A DNA stretch of 12,487 nt from an uncultured Eggerthellaceae bacterium. GTDB taxonomy: Bacteria; Actinomycetota; Coriobacteriia; Coriobacteriales; Eggerthellaceae. Below the pieces are notes generated by a model. It saw nothing but the letters and a program-made list of their open reading frames with translations, was not told the origin of the DNA and did not search any database. Below are positions 1-6,438 of the stretch, piece by piece (within the stretch, counting starts at the first letter, position 1; each line of letters starts with the position of its first letter). The DNA lies in contig CAQLOA010000032.1 of assembly GCA_948829205.1 (NCBI GenBank), forward strand, positions 1-12,487. Direction: 5' to 3'. Made by a program: the position numbers and the translations under genes.

Positions 1-2287
1 TGTTGAAGTTGGACTTCCACACGCCGAACAGGTTGGGCTCTTCGCCGTCCTGCTCGGGGAACCACCAGCCGTGAGCGCAGTTGATGATGCCGTCCTTCAT
101 GCACTCGGTGATCTCAGCCTTGAAGCGAGCCTCGCCGAACATGTTGTAGACCTCGCACCAATCGCCGTCGGTGATGCCGTACTCCTCGGCCGTCTTCGGA
201 TTGATCTGGACCCAAGGCCACGGATCGATCTGGCGGAGGGACGGAACCTGGCGATGCTCGGAGTGGAACGAGCTGTAACGACGCGAGCCAGAGGTGGAAA
301 TGAGCGGATAGCCAGCTGCCATGTCGGGCTTGCTGATCGGGGAGTAGTTGGGCTCCTCGTAGTAAGGCAGCGGATCCTCGCCCCAGGATTCGTAAAGAAT
401 CGAGTAAGCCTCGATCTGACCAGTAATGGTGTTGAAGCCAGGGGTGCCGTCGAAGCGGAGCATTCCCTTCTCGTACTTCTCGTACTCGAAGCCATGGGCA
501 CCAGGCTGGTACAGACCCATCTCCTGGAAGGCCTTCCAGTCAAGGCCGAGCTCCTTCAGCTGATCGCTGTAGAAGTCCTCGACAGCGACCTCGAGAGCCT
601 TGAGGTCGAGCTTGCCGCGCGTCTCGTGCGTGAGCTCGGGAGCGTACTGGCCATGCTCGAGGGTGGACACGTCGAGGGTGTCGCCCGCGGGCTTGTACCA
701 AGGCCACCAAGTCGGGTTGAGGCGCTGGCCGAAGACCAGGCAGATCTCGACGTCAGACATGCACTCGCCAACCTGCAGGGCCTTGTTCATCGGGCCCATG
801 AACACGGTGTTGCGTCCATAGTGGGTCAGCGTGATGCCGTTGTGCTCTGCCCAAGTGGACATAGGCAGGAAGTAGTCGCCAACTGCCATGGCCGTCGGGG
901 TGAGCGTGAGGTCCTGGATAACGACGAACTCGAGCTTCTTGAGCGCGATGTGCCAACGCTTCGGCTGAGCCGAGCAGGTGGGCGCCAGGAAGTTGGAGCT
1001 GTTGAACCAAGCCATGCGCAGTGCGTAGGGCTCGTCGGTTTCCATGGTGTTGAGGGTCTCGTCAGGCTGCGTGGTAGCCATGCCGGTGGACAGGCCAGGC
1101 CAAGCAGCAGCACCGATGCGGAGCGACCAGATGTCGTCGGGCATAGCGCCGCGCTGCTCCATGCGCCACTTGCCGAGGAGGGCAGACGGCGGGCCAAGGG
1201 TGATGCCGCCGGGGCGGTCAACGGAGCCGGCGAGGGCTGCGAGGAGGATGAATGCCTGCGAAAGCTGAACGCCGTTCTTGTTCTGGTCGAAGGCGAGGCC
1301 CCATGCCCAGCCAATCGGGCGCTCGGTGCCGATGATGTGAGCGGCACGCTTGATGGCCTCAGCGTCAACTGTGGTGATCTCGGCGACCTTGTCGACCGGA
1401 TACTCAGCAGCGCGCTCCTTGAGCTCGTCGAGGCCGTAGATCCACTTCTCAGCGAACTCGTGGTCGTACTCGTCGTTCTGGAACATGAGGTTCATGATGC
1501 CGAGAGCAAGAGCGGTGTCGGTCTGCGGACGGAGCTGCAGAAGGACGTTGCCACGATGTGCGCCAACCCAGGTGATGCGGGGGTCAACGTCGATCAGATG
1601 AGTACCAAGACGCATCATGTCGACGAGGCAGTGGCCGAAGAAGCCGTCGCCGTTGGAGGGCAGAGGCTCCTTGCCCCAGAGCACGACCCACTTGGAAAGG
1701 GTGTAAGCCGGGTCAACGTAAGAGCCAGGGAGATGACCAGCATAGTCAAGCTCGGGGTAGCCAGCGCCGAGAACGTAGTCGGCGATGGAGCAACGAGGTC
1801 CGTAGCAGGACCAACCAGACTGCGTGTAGCAGCAGTTAGGCGACTGCAGAACGGAGAACGTCAGAGCATAGTAGAAGATGCAAGCCTCACGGCCGGTGCC
1901 ACCGAAGCAGACGATGGACTCGGGGCCGTAAGTGGTCTGGAAGTAACGGACCTTCTCACAGATGGTGTCGATGGCCTCGTCCCAGGTGGTCTGCTCCCAC
2001 TTCATCTTGCCGCGATCCTCGCGGGCGCGCTTCATCGGGTGGATGACGCGGTTGGGAGCGTAGGTGTACTCGCGCAGAGCAAGGTTAAGAGCGTTGACAC
2101 GACCAGTGGTGATGGGGTTGTCCTCGTCGCCCTCAATGCGGAGCAGCTTGGCATCCATGCCAGGACCATCGGTGATGACCTTGACGCCGTATCCTACGGG
2201 GTGAGATCCAGGAGGAGACCAGGTGTTGGAGCGTGTAGCGACGGTGCCGTCGGAACGCTCGACTCGCCACTCTTTGCTGTAAGCCAT
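1..2287 (-). CDS. Molybdopterin-dependent oxidoreductase (DMSO reductase family), 3'-partial, lacking the N-terminal [4Fe-4S] cysteines
   Basis: About 762 residues are visible; the C-terminus runs off the left edge. ATG at 2287 follows a good AAGAAGGA ribosome site. The N-terminus has no Tat or Sec signal, so the enzyme is probably cytoplasmic. Residues 22-90 align by eye with the cluster domain of acetylene-hydratase/catechol-dehydroxylase-like enzymes (SPPGSHPVGYGV, then EGDEDNPITTGR, then PNRVIHPMKRAREDRGK), but the usual cysteines are Trp23, Ser28, Tyr33 and Asn65. The molybdopterin core follows (WDEAIDTI at 102-109; WVVLWGKEPLPSNGD in the middle), with Cys161 in SCYGPR a candidate Mo ligand. 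The dinucleotide-binding domain starts near residue 655 (YPLISTSGSRRYSSFHSEHR). The gene is divergent from a membrane LuxR regulator. In Eggerthellaceae such pairs often act on catechols or other aromatics, so a dehydroxylase, transhydroxylase or hydratase is possible; the substrate is unknown. A ferredoxin-like partner gene could lie beyond the left edge. Confidence 0.93.
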   Translation of the reverse strand, partial: MAYSKEWRVERSDGTVATRSNTWSPPGSHPVGYGVKVITDGPGMDAKLLRIEGDEDNPITTGRVNALNLALREYTYAPNRVIHPMKRAREDRGKMKWEQTTWDEAIDTICEKVRYFQTTYGPESIVCFGGTGREACIFYYALTFSVLQSPNCCYTQSGWSCYGPRCSIADYVLGAGYPELDYAGHLPGSYVDPAYTLSKWVVLWGKEPLPSNGDGFFGHCLVDMMRLGTHLIDVDPRITWVGAHRGNVLLQLRPQTDTALALGIMNLMFQNDEYDHEFAEKWIYGLDELKERAAEYPVDKVAEITTVDAEAIKRAAHIIGTERPIGWAWGLAFDQNKNGVQLSQAFILLAALAGSVDRPGGITLGPPSALLGKWRMEQRGAMPDDIWSLRIGAAAWPGLSTGMATTQPDETLNTMETDEPYALRMAWFNSSNFLAPTCSAQPKRWHIALKKLEFVVIQDLTLTPTAMAVGDYFLPMSTWAEHNGITLTHYGRNTVFMGPMNKALQVGECMSDVEICLVFGQRLNPTWWPWYKPAGDTLDVSTLEHGQYAPELTHETRGKLDLKALEVAVEDFYSDQLKELGLDWKAFQEMGLYQPGAHGFEYEKYEKGMLRFDGTPGFNTITGQIEAYSILYESWGEDPLPYYEEPNYSPISKPDMAAGYPLISTSGSRRYSSFHSEHRQVPSLRQIDPWPWVQINPKTAEEYGITDGDWCEVYNMFGEARFKAEITECMKDGIINCAHGWWFPEQDGEEPNLFGVWKSNFN

Positions 2288-2328
2288 ACTTTCCTTCTTT
2301 CTCGCGTTTTCTTGCCCAAATTCCAAAC

Positions 2329-2375
2329 ACGCATATATATAGGATATTTGCGCGCTGCCTTCGCACCGCCTTCGC
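2329..2375 (-). promoter_or_regulatory. Predicted molybdoenzyme promoter with direct-repeat activator site
   Basis: Reading leftward, TATATA (2341 to 2336) is a plausible -10 box, giving a start near 2329 and a leader of about 41 bases ending in the AAGAAGGA ribosome site. The matching -35 position reads GCGAAG, a poor box. It falls on the proximal copy of a tandem direct repeat, GCCTTCGC at 2357-2364 and 2368-2375, spaced 11 bp (one helical turn). A weak -35 overlapped by a phased direct repeat is the usual look of an activator-dependent promoter. The repeat is seen; its role is inferred. Confidence 0.4.
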
Positions 2376-2422
2376 GTCCCTCCCTAGTTGAACGCTTGGG
2401 CGCCACTTTGGCGAAAAAAGGG

Positions 2423-2441
2423 CAACCGTGGCTAACGGTTG
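2423..2441. repeat. Inverted repeat, candidate operator 1
   Basis: CAACCGT (2423-2429) and ACGGTTG (2435-2441) are perfect 7-bp arms around a 5-bp spacer, placed between the two divergent start sites. There is no T-run after it in either direction, so it is not a terminator. The outer half-sites CAACC and GGTTG recur in the palindrome at 2511-2525 with shorter spacing, suggesting the same dimeric regulator could bind both. Confidence 0.5.
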
Positions 2442-2510
2442 ACGAACACTATAGGCCAAGGCCTTCGAAAGCGCCATCATATCGAAAGATTGTTTTTGAT
2501 TTTCTGGCAT

Positions 2511-2525
2511 CAACCTCCGAGGTTG
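2511..2525. promoter_or_regulatory. Palindrome overlapping the -35 box, candidate operator 2
   Basis: CAACCTC-C-GAGGTTG is a perfect 7-bp-arm palindrome with one central base. Its right arm shares TTG (2523-2525) with the -35 element TTGATT of the regulator promoter. A protein bound here would block RNA polymerase, so the natural reading is repression, possibly autoregulation of the LuxR gene. Further GGTTGA half-sites occur at 2532-2537 and 2599-2604. Confidence 0.5.
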
Positions 2526-2551
2526 ATTTTAAGGTTGAGTATTTCTATAAT
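2523..2551 (+). promoter_or_regulatory. Sigma70-type promoter of the LuxR regulator
   Basis: TTGATT (2523-2528) and a perfect TATAAT (2546-2551) are separated by the optimal 17 bp. Transcription should begin near 2558. This argues that the regulator is translated from a start after 2558, not from the earlier in-frame TTG at 2439. Confidence 0.75.
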
Positions 2552-2600
2552 CCCTGTTCAGAGCGTTTTTCTTATTCTTGGTGGAAAAGCTCTGGAAAGG

Positions 2601-4436
2601 TTGATTAGAAACTTCGTGGCGCCGAAATCCGCAAGAATCACACTTAGCTTCGGAAGGGACTCCGACGGCCCTCAGAGCGTCGGATACTTCAATATATTGG
2701 GGATGAGTTTCGCCCTATACCAGACATGGTTGTACATGACCGTTTTCAGTGCCCCGAAAACGTTCGAGGGTGACGCCATGGGAGTTTTCGCTCCCATGGT
2801 CGAATCGAACCATTCCGTCCTCGTTTACACGTTCCTGGCCGTTTCCGCAGCCCTTCTGATAGCCTTCGGAATCCTTCGGAAGCGAGTTGCGCCCTTCTTC
2901 GAGAGAAGAAGTTCCGTTGCGATTGCGGGAACGCTTGGGACCGTCGGAACCTTGATGCTTCAGCTTGGCGCAGGGGCAAGCACCGCAGGCATAGCGGTGG
3001 CAGCGCTTTGCATGGGCATTTCCGCCAGCATGTTCGTAATACTGCTGGGAAACGCCTTCGCCCGCTTCGAATTCGCGACCTGCGTCCTTGACACGGCAGT
3101 GTCGGTATCCTTTGGCTTCATATGTGCTGTTGCCTTCGTGAACTGGGTTCCCTCCCCTGCCTCGGGGTTCATCTCGGCGCTTATGCCGGTTCTCATGTCC
3201 GCTGCGTTCTGGGGAAAGGTGCACTCGGAGCCAGGTTCTGCAGAAGCCGGGCTGGATTCCAAGTACCTGCTTGCCTACCTGCGCAAGTTCACGGCGAGCA
3301 TGATGCTGTTCGGAATAGTGCTGGGCGGCCTTAGGGTCGTATGCGCCGACAGGCTTCTATCCGGGGGAATCACGATCGAACTGGCGCTTACCGGCAGCTG
3401 CATAGTCGGCATAATGCTGTTCATAATCGTCATTTCCGTCTCGAAGAAGGAAACGCAGTGGGATTCCCTGTTTCGCGTGGTCACGCCCGTGGTGTTCCTG
3501 GGAATCGCCTGCATAGTCACACTTTTGGGAAGCCTCGAGCTTCTGTCGGCTTTCTTCACCGTGCTGGGGTTCGTGTGCCTCGCCGCATTGCTGTGGATAT
3601 TCCTGGCAAGCATCGCGCGCGGCCTGAACGGGTCGTCCATATTCGTCTTCGGAACGGGGTATGGAGTGATGCAAGCGACCTCGATCGCCGGGTGCGTTCT
3701 GGCAAATGCGCTCATGTCGGACAATCCGGACATACTTGCTGCGATGGGTTTCCCAGGCACTCCAGGGGGTCTCGGCAGCGAGGCCTGCATGATGTGCAAC
3801 ATTGCACTGTTGGCGTTGACGCTGTGCGTTGTTCTCTCGTTTGCATACGCGGTGTCGCCCCGCTACCGCGAGATGCGCGAGGTCTTCTCGGGCGCGCTGA
3901 GCGAGATGCTGCGCGAAAGCCAGTCCCAAGGCGTGGATGCGGCTCCGGAGGCCGTCGTCGCCCCCGAAAGCGGCTCCATGCCGGACGAAGAAGGGATGGA
4001 AGACCCCCGTAGCGATGCCCATGCAGAAGCCGGGGATTCGGGCAATGACGAGGACGACGCCCAGGAACAGCCTCATCGCGAGGAGAAGGGCAGCTTCGTG
4101 CGCCGTTGCGACGAGTTGTCCGACACCTACGGGCTTTCGGTCCGCGAGAAGGAAGTGTTCTTCCTGCTGGCGAAGGGGCACAACGCCGCCTTCATAACCG
4201 ACAAGCTGTGCGTGTCCAAGAGCACCGCCAAGACGCACATCAACCACATCTACAAGAAGATGGACATCCACACGCAGCAAGAGCTGCTGACGATGGTGGA
4301 GGACCGTGCCCGCGGGCCGCTTGGTGCCGACATCGACCGCGACGCGCTGCGCGAGGCGCTCAAGCGCGCAAACGAAGAGGGGTCCCTTGAAAGGAACCCC
4401 TCCGGACAGGTCAAGCGGGATTATATCGGCTTCTAG
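2601..4436 (+). CDS. LuxR-family transcriptional regulator with ~12 transmembrane helices
   Basis: This is a membrane-embedded regulator of about 611 residues. Twelve hydrophobic segments fill roughly residues 30-430. A highly acidic linker of about 80 residues follows. The C-terminal GerE/LuxR helix-turn-helix (about 510-570) contains LSVREKEVFFLLAKGHN, ITDKLCVSKSTAKTHINHIYKKM and an HTQQELL ending. A charged 40-residue tail comes after it. There is no receiver domain, so the sensing part is presumably the MFS-like membrane domain. This architecture is abundant in Eggerthellaceae, often beside inducible molybdoenzymes, so control of the divergent gene is likely. The start is uncertain: TTG 2601, GTG 2616 and ATG 2703 all lie after the promoter but none has a well-spaced ribosome site. 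ATG 2703 would cut into the first helix, so 2601 is preferred. The stop touches that of the convergent dehydrogenase gene with no gap. Confidence 0.9.
   Translation: MIRNFVAPKSARITLSFGRDSDGPQSVGYFNILGMSFALYQTWLYMTVFSAPKTFEGDAMGVFAPMVESNHSVLVYTFLAVSAALLIAFGILRKRVAPFFERRSSVAIAGTLGTVGTLMLQLGAGASTAGIAVAALCMGISASMFVILLGNAFARFEFATCVLDTAVSVSFGFICAVAFVNWVPSPASGFISALMPVLMSAAFWGKVHSEPGSAEAGLDSKYLLAYLRKFTASMMLFGIVLGGLRVVCADRLLSGGITIELALTGSCIVGIMLFIIVISVSKKETQWDSLFRVVTPVVFLGIACIVTLLGSLELLSAFFTVLGFVCLAALLWIFLASIARGLNGSSIFVFGTGYGVMQATSIAGCVLANALMSDNPDILAAMGFPGTPGGLGSEACMMCNIALLALTLCVVLSFAYAVSPRYREMREVFSGALSEMLRESQSQGVDAAPEAVVAPESGSMPDEEGMEDPRSDAHAEAGDSGNDEDDAQEQPHREEKGSFVRRCDELSDTYGLSVREKEVFFLLAKGHNAAFITDKLCVSKSTAKTHINHIYKKMDIHTQQELLTMVEDRARGPLGADIDRDALREALKRANEEGSLERNPSGQVKRDYIGF
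4377..4402 (-). terminator. Hairpin inside the regulator 3' end, probable terminator of the convergent serA transcript
   Basis: GAGGGGTCCCTT (4377-4388) pairs with AAGGAACCCCTC (4391-4402), twelve base pairs with one mismatch and a very short loop. Read leftward it is followed by TTCGTTTG, a modest U-tract. Read rightward no T-run follows. It lies about 35 bases past the dehydrogenase stop codon and within the last codons of the LuxR gene, so one sequence serves as coding DNA and terminator. Confidence 0.5.
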
Positions 4437-5354
4437 CTACAGATTGACGCAGTGGGTTTTGGTGCCGTTGGCCAGGTAGTCCATCACTTCGTTGACGGCC
4501 ATGATCGCGCAGTTGTCCTCGGCTTCCTCGGTTGATGCGCCAAGGTGCGGAAGGACGATGGCGTTCGGCATCTTCACGACCGCAGGGTTCGCGAAATCGG
4601 ACACGTAACGTGCGACCTTGCCGCCGTCGAGCGCTGCGGCCATGTCGGCGTCGTTGACCAGCGAGTCGCGCGAGAAGTTGAGGAAGACGACCCCGTCGCG
4701 CATCTTCGCGATTGCGGCCTGGTCGATCATTCCCTTGGTCTCGCCGGTGGCAGGAACGTGTATGGTGATGTAGTCGCTGGCCTCGTAGAGGTCGTTCAAG
4801 TCTGTGACGAAGCGGAGGCCGTCGACAATGCCCGCAGCCGTCTGGGCATCCATGAAGGGATCGTAGCCCACGACGTCCATGCCCAGCGCATCCGCAGCGA
4901 CGGCGACCTTCTTGCCGATGGCCCCCAGGCCGATGATGCCCAAGGTCTTCCCCATTATCTCGCCGCCAGCGAACTGCTTCTTCGCCTTCTCGGCAGCCTT
5001 GCCGACGTTCTCGTCGTCGGCGTTCGCGACAACCCAGGCATTTCCGCCGATGATGTCGCGGGCAGAAAGCAGCATGCCTGCGATTACGAGCTCCTTGACG
5101 GCATTGGCGTTGGCACCGGGGGTGTTGAACACGGGGATGCCGCGCTCGGCGAGCTTCTCCAGGGGAATGTTGTTCACCCCGGCACCGGCGCGCGCGACAG
5201 CCTTCAGGCCGTCTGGGATCTCCATCTCGTGCATGTCGGCGGAACGCACCAGGATAACGTCGGCGTCGTTGACGTCGTCGGTGAGCTCGTAGTCGCCAGT
5301 GAGCAGCTCGAGGCCCTTCTGAGAGATGTTGTTGAGGCAATGGACTTTGTACAT
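4437..5354 (-). CDS. serA: D-3-phosphoglycerate dehydrogenase, short form without ACT domain
   Basis: This 305-residue D-2-hydroxyacid dehydrogenase probably oxidises 3-phosphoglycerate to 3-phosphohydroxypyruvate, the first step of serine synthesis. The Rossmann motif GLGAIG is at 142-147, with the NAD ribose-binding aspartate in GYDPF near 165. The catalytic arginine is Arg229 (NFSRDS) and the catalytic histidine His270 (PHLGAST). The substrate loop has RAGAGVNNI at 55-63 and NTPGANANAV at 77-86. The usual EP pair before the histidine is replaced by DFANPA (253-258). That segment and GASTEEAEDNCAIMA fit the clostridial/Bacteroides SerA clade, whose members normally run to about 387 residues with a C-terminal ACT domain; this one stops after LANGTKTHCVNL. 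ATG 5354 is chosen because GGAAAGGAAG sits at the right distance; an upstream TTG at 5372 overlaps that site. Another hydroxyacid substrate remains possible. Confidence 0.85.
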   Translation of the reverse strand: MYKVHCLNNISQKGLELLTGDYELTDDVNDADVILVRSADMHEMEIPDGLKAVARAGAGVNNIPLEKLAERGIPVFNTPGANANAVKELVIAGMLLSARDIIGGNAWVVANADDENVGKAAEKAKKQFAGGEIMGKTLGIIGLGAIGKKVAVAADALGMDVVGYDPFMDAQTAAGIVDGLRFVTDLNDLYEASDYITIHVPATGETKGMIDQAAIAKMRDGVVFLNFSRDSLVNDADMAAALDGGKVARYVSDFANPAVVKMPNAIVLPHLGASTEEAEDNCAIMAVNEVMDYLANGTKTHCVNL

Positions 5355-5390
5355 CGATGGCTTCCTTTCCAAAAAGCGAACGACTTGATT

Positions 5391-5696
5391 CTAAGACACC
5401 GGGCTGACTGCGCCGGCGACTATAAGGAAGACGAGCACTATAACTATGACAGCGGCGCCGGCCAGCATCCCCTTGGCATACATAAGGCGCGTAGGCCGCG
5501 GGTCGTAGGGCTCAGGAGAGGGCCTTCGCCCCAGCTTCGGGTCGCCATGGGCTGCGTCGTTCAGCAGGTTGGCCCGCTTGAGCGCGACGTCGTCGCCGAT
5601 TCCAGGGCCGGAAATGCTGGACGATATCCCGTTGGGGATGGGCTTGGGCCTCGCTTGCGGCTCCGCGTCGTCGTGCATGTGGTTTTCGTCGGACAT
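5391..5696 (-). CDS. Small tail-anchored membrane protein, function unknown
   Basis: I do not recognise this 101-residue protein. Residues 1-75 are hydrophilic, proline-rich and probably disordered, with a His/Asp-rich start (MSDENHMHDD) and a basic stretch before the membrane (LGRRPSPEPYDPRPTR). One hydrophobic helix spans about 77-97 (GMLAGAAVIVIVLVFLIVAG) and the protein ends four residues later, so it would be a tail-anchored protein with a cytoplasmic N-terminus. ATG 5696 follows AAAGGAAC at good spacing. It lies 36 bases upstream of serA and 83 bases downstream of the DUF218 gene, with no clear terminator on either side, so co-transcription is likely. The ribosome site and the codon-phased hydrophobic helix support a real gene. 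Confidence 0.75.
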   Translation of the reverse strand: MSDENHMHDDAEPQARPKPIPNGISSSISGPGIGDDVALKRANLLNDAAHGDPKLGRRPSPEPYDPRPTRLMYAKGMLAGAAVIVIVLVFLIVAGAVSPVS

Positions 5697-5779
5697 GTCG
5701 GTTCCTTTCGACGAGGATAGTTTAACAGTGTGAAGGCGTTCGAGGACGGCGTCACGTGCGCAACATGCCTCTCTTCTTG

Positions 5780-6424
5780 CTACCTTCCGTATGACTGGTC
5801 GGCGTCCTCGGGCTTCACCTTGAACAATGCCTGGAAGAAATCCTTGTCGCGGGCGGCCACGTCGCGAAGGCTGTACTGCTTCTGGTTGTCGTAGGCGCCC
5901 TTGTCCGATGCGACGCCGATGGATTGCACGCCAAGCATGTCGGCTATCATAAGCGCCCGGTACAGGTGGTAGGCCTGCGTCACGACAAACATGCTGCTGG
6001 CACCGTATGTGTAGCACGCCCGGTATACCGAGCCATAGGTGTCGTAACCGGCATGGTCGACGGCTATGGCATCGGAAGGAACCCCCAGGCTTTCCAGATA
6101 GCGTTTCATGGCGTCTGACTCGTTGTAATGCGAGTCGCGGTTGTCCCCGCTGGCTACGACGACGGGGGCCGCCCCTGCCAGGTAAAGGTCGGCGGCCACT
6201 TCGAGCCTGTCGGCAAGGATGTCGGAAGGGGTGCCGTCAGGAAGCACCGATGCGCCCAGCACCAGGATGGCATCGGCGTGCTTGCCCTCCTCCTGCACCT
6301 GGGCGATGGTATGCACCTGGTCGCGGGTGCCAAGGATGCAGTAGGCGTTGATGGCCACCGTGGCCAGAACGACGACCAGAACAAGGGCGACAAGCGCCTT
6401 CAGGATGTTGACCAGCGTTTTCAT
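5780..6424 (-). CDS. SanA/ElyC/YdcF-family (DUF218) membrane-anchored envelope protein
   Basis: This 214-residue protein has one N-terminal hydrophobic helix (about 4-27), acting as an uncleaved anchor, and an extracytoplasmic DUF218 domain. Family motifs are clear: DAILVLGASV (51-60), PSDILADRL (66-74), VVASGDN (89-95), NESDAMKRYL (101-110), DTYGSV (128-133) and VVTQAYHLYRAL (147-158). Relatives in Enterobacteria (SanA, ElyC) affect envelope integrity and vancomycin exclusion; the biochemical activity of the family is not well settled. The length is normal for SanA-like proteins. The start at 6424 gives the only complete signal anchor, but no ribosome site precedes it: the eight bases before ATG are CTACCCCC, directly after a TAATAT box. 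Confidence 0.9.
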   Translation of the reverse strand: MKTLVNILKALVALVLVVVLATVAINAYCILGTRDQVHTIAQVQEEGKHADAILVLGASVLPDGTPSDILADRLEVAADLYLAGAAPVVVASGDNRDSHYNESDAMKRYLESLGVPSDAIAVDHAGYDTYGSVYRACYTYGASSMFVVTQAYHLYRALMIADMLGVQSIGVASDKGAYDNQKQYSLRDVAARDKDFFQALFKVKPEDADQSYGR

Positions 6425-6432
6425 GGGGGTAG

Positions 6433-6438
6433 ATATTA
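6433..6438 (-). promoter_or_regulatory. Candidate -10 box for the DUF218 gene, implying a leaderless mRNA
   Basis: Read leftward, TAATAT ends eight bases before the ATG at 6424, so transcription would begin at or next to the start codon. No recognisable -35 box is present; the expected position falls in the loop of the terminator at 6448-6473. The missing ribosome site is consistent with leaderless translation. Confidence 0.35.

Larger units (their letters stand above)
2288..2600. other. Divergent intergenic control region between molybdoenzyme and LuxR regulator
   Basis: These 313 bases contain no convincing gene. They are visibly more AT-rich than the flanking genes and crowded with short symmetric elements: a tandem GCCTTCGC repeat (2357-2375), a small CGCCA/TGGCG hairpin (2401-2413), a 7-bp-arm inverted repeat (2423-2441), a 15-bp palindrome (2511-2525) and a near-consensus promoter (2523-2551). 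An open frame in phase with the regulator extends upstream to 2439, but the promoter lies inside it, so that part is probably untranslated control DNA. Confidence 0.75.

Noticed and set aside
2439..2600. Upstream extension of the LuxR reading frame to TTG 2439
   Set aside because: A near-consensus promoter (2523-2551) lies inside the extension, and the TTG falls in an inverted repeat with no ribosome site.
71..2608. 845-codon open frame on the plus strand opposite the molybdoenzyme
   Set aside because: It is antisense to a clearly recognised enzyme and its translation shows no family motifs. GC-rich codon bias commonly keeps this antisense frame open.
4419..4426. TATAAT on the minus strand just after the serA stop, possible antisense promoter into the LuxR gene
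   Set aside because: No acceptable -35 box is found 16-18 bp upstream; a lone -10 match is expected by chance.
5745..5760. CACGTG palindrome upstream of the small tail-anchored gene
   Set aside because: A 6-bp palindrome is too short to call an operator and no promoter elements align with it.
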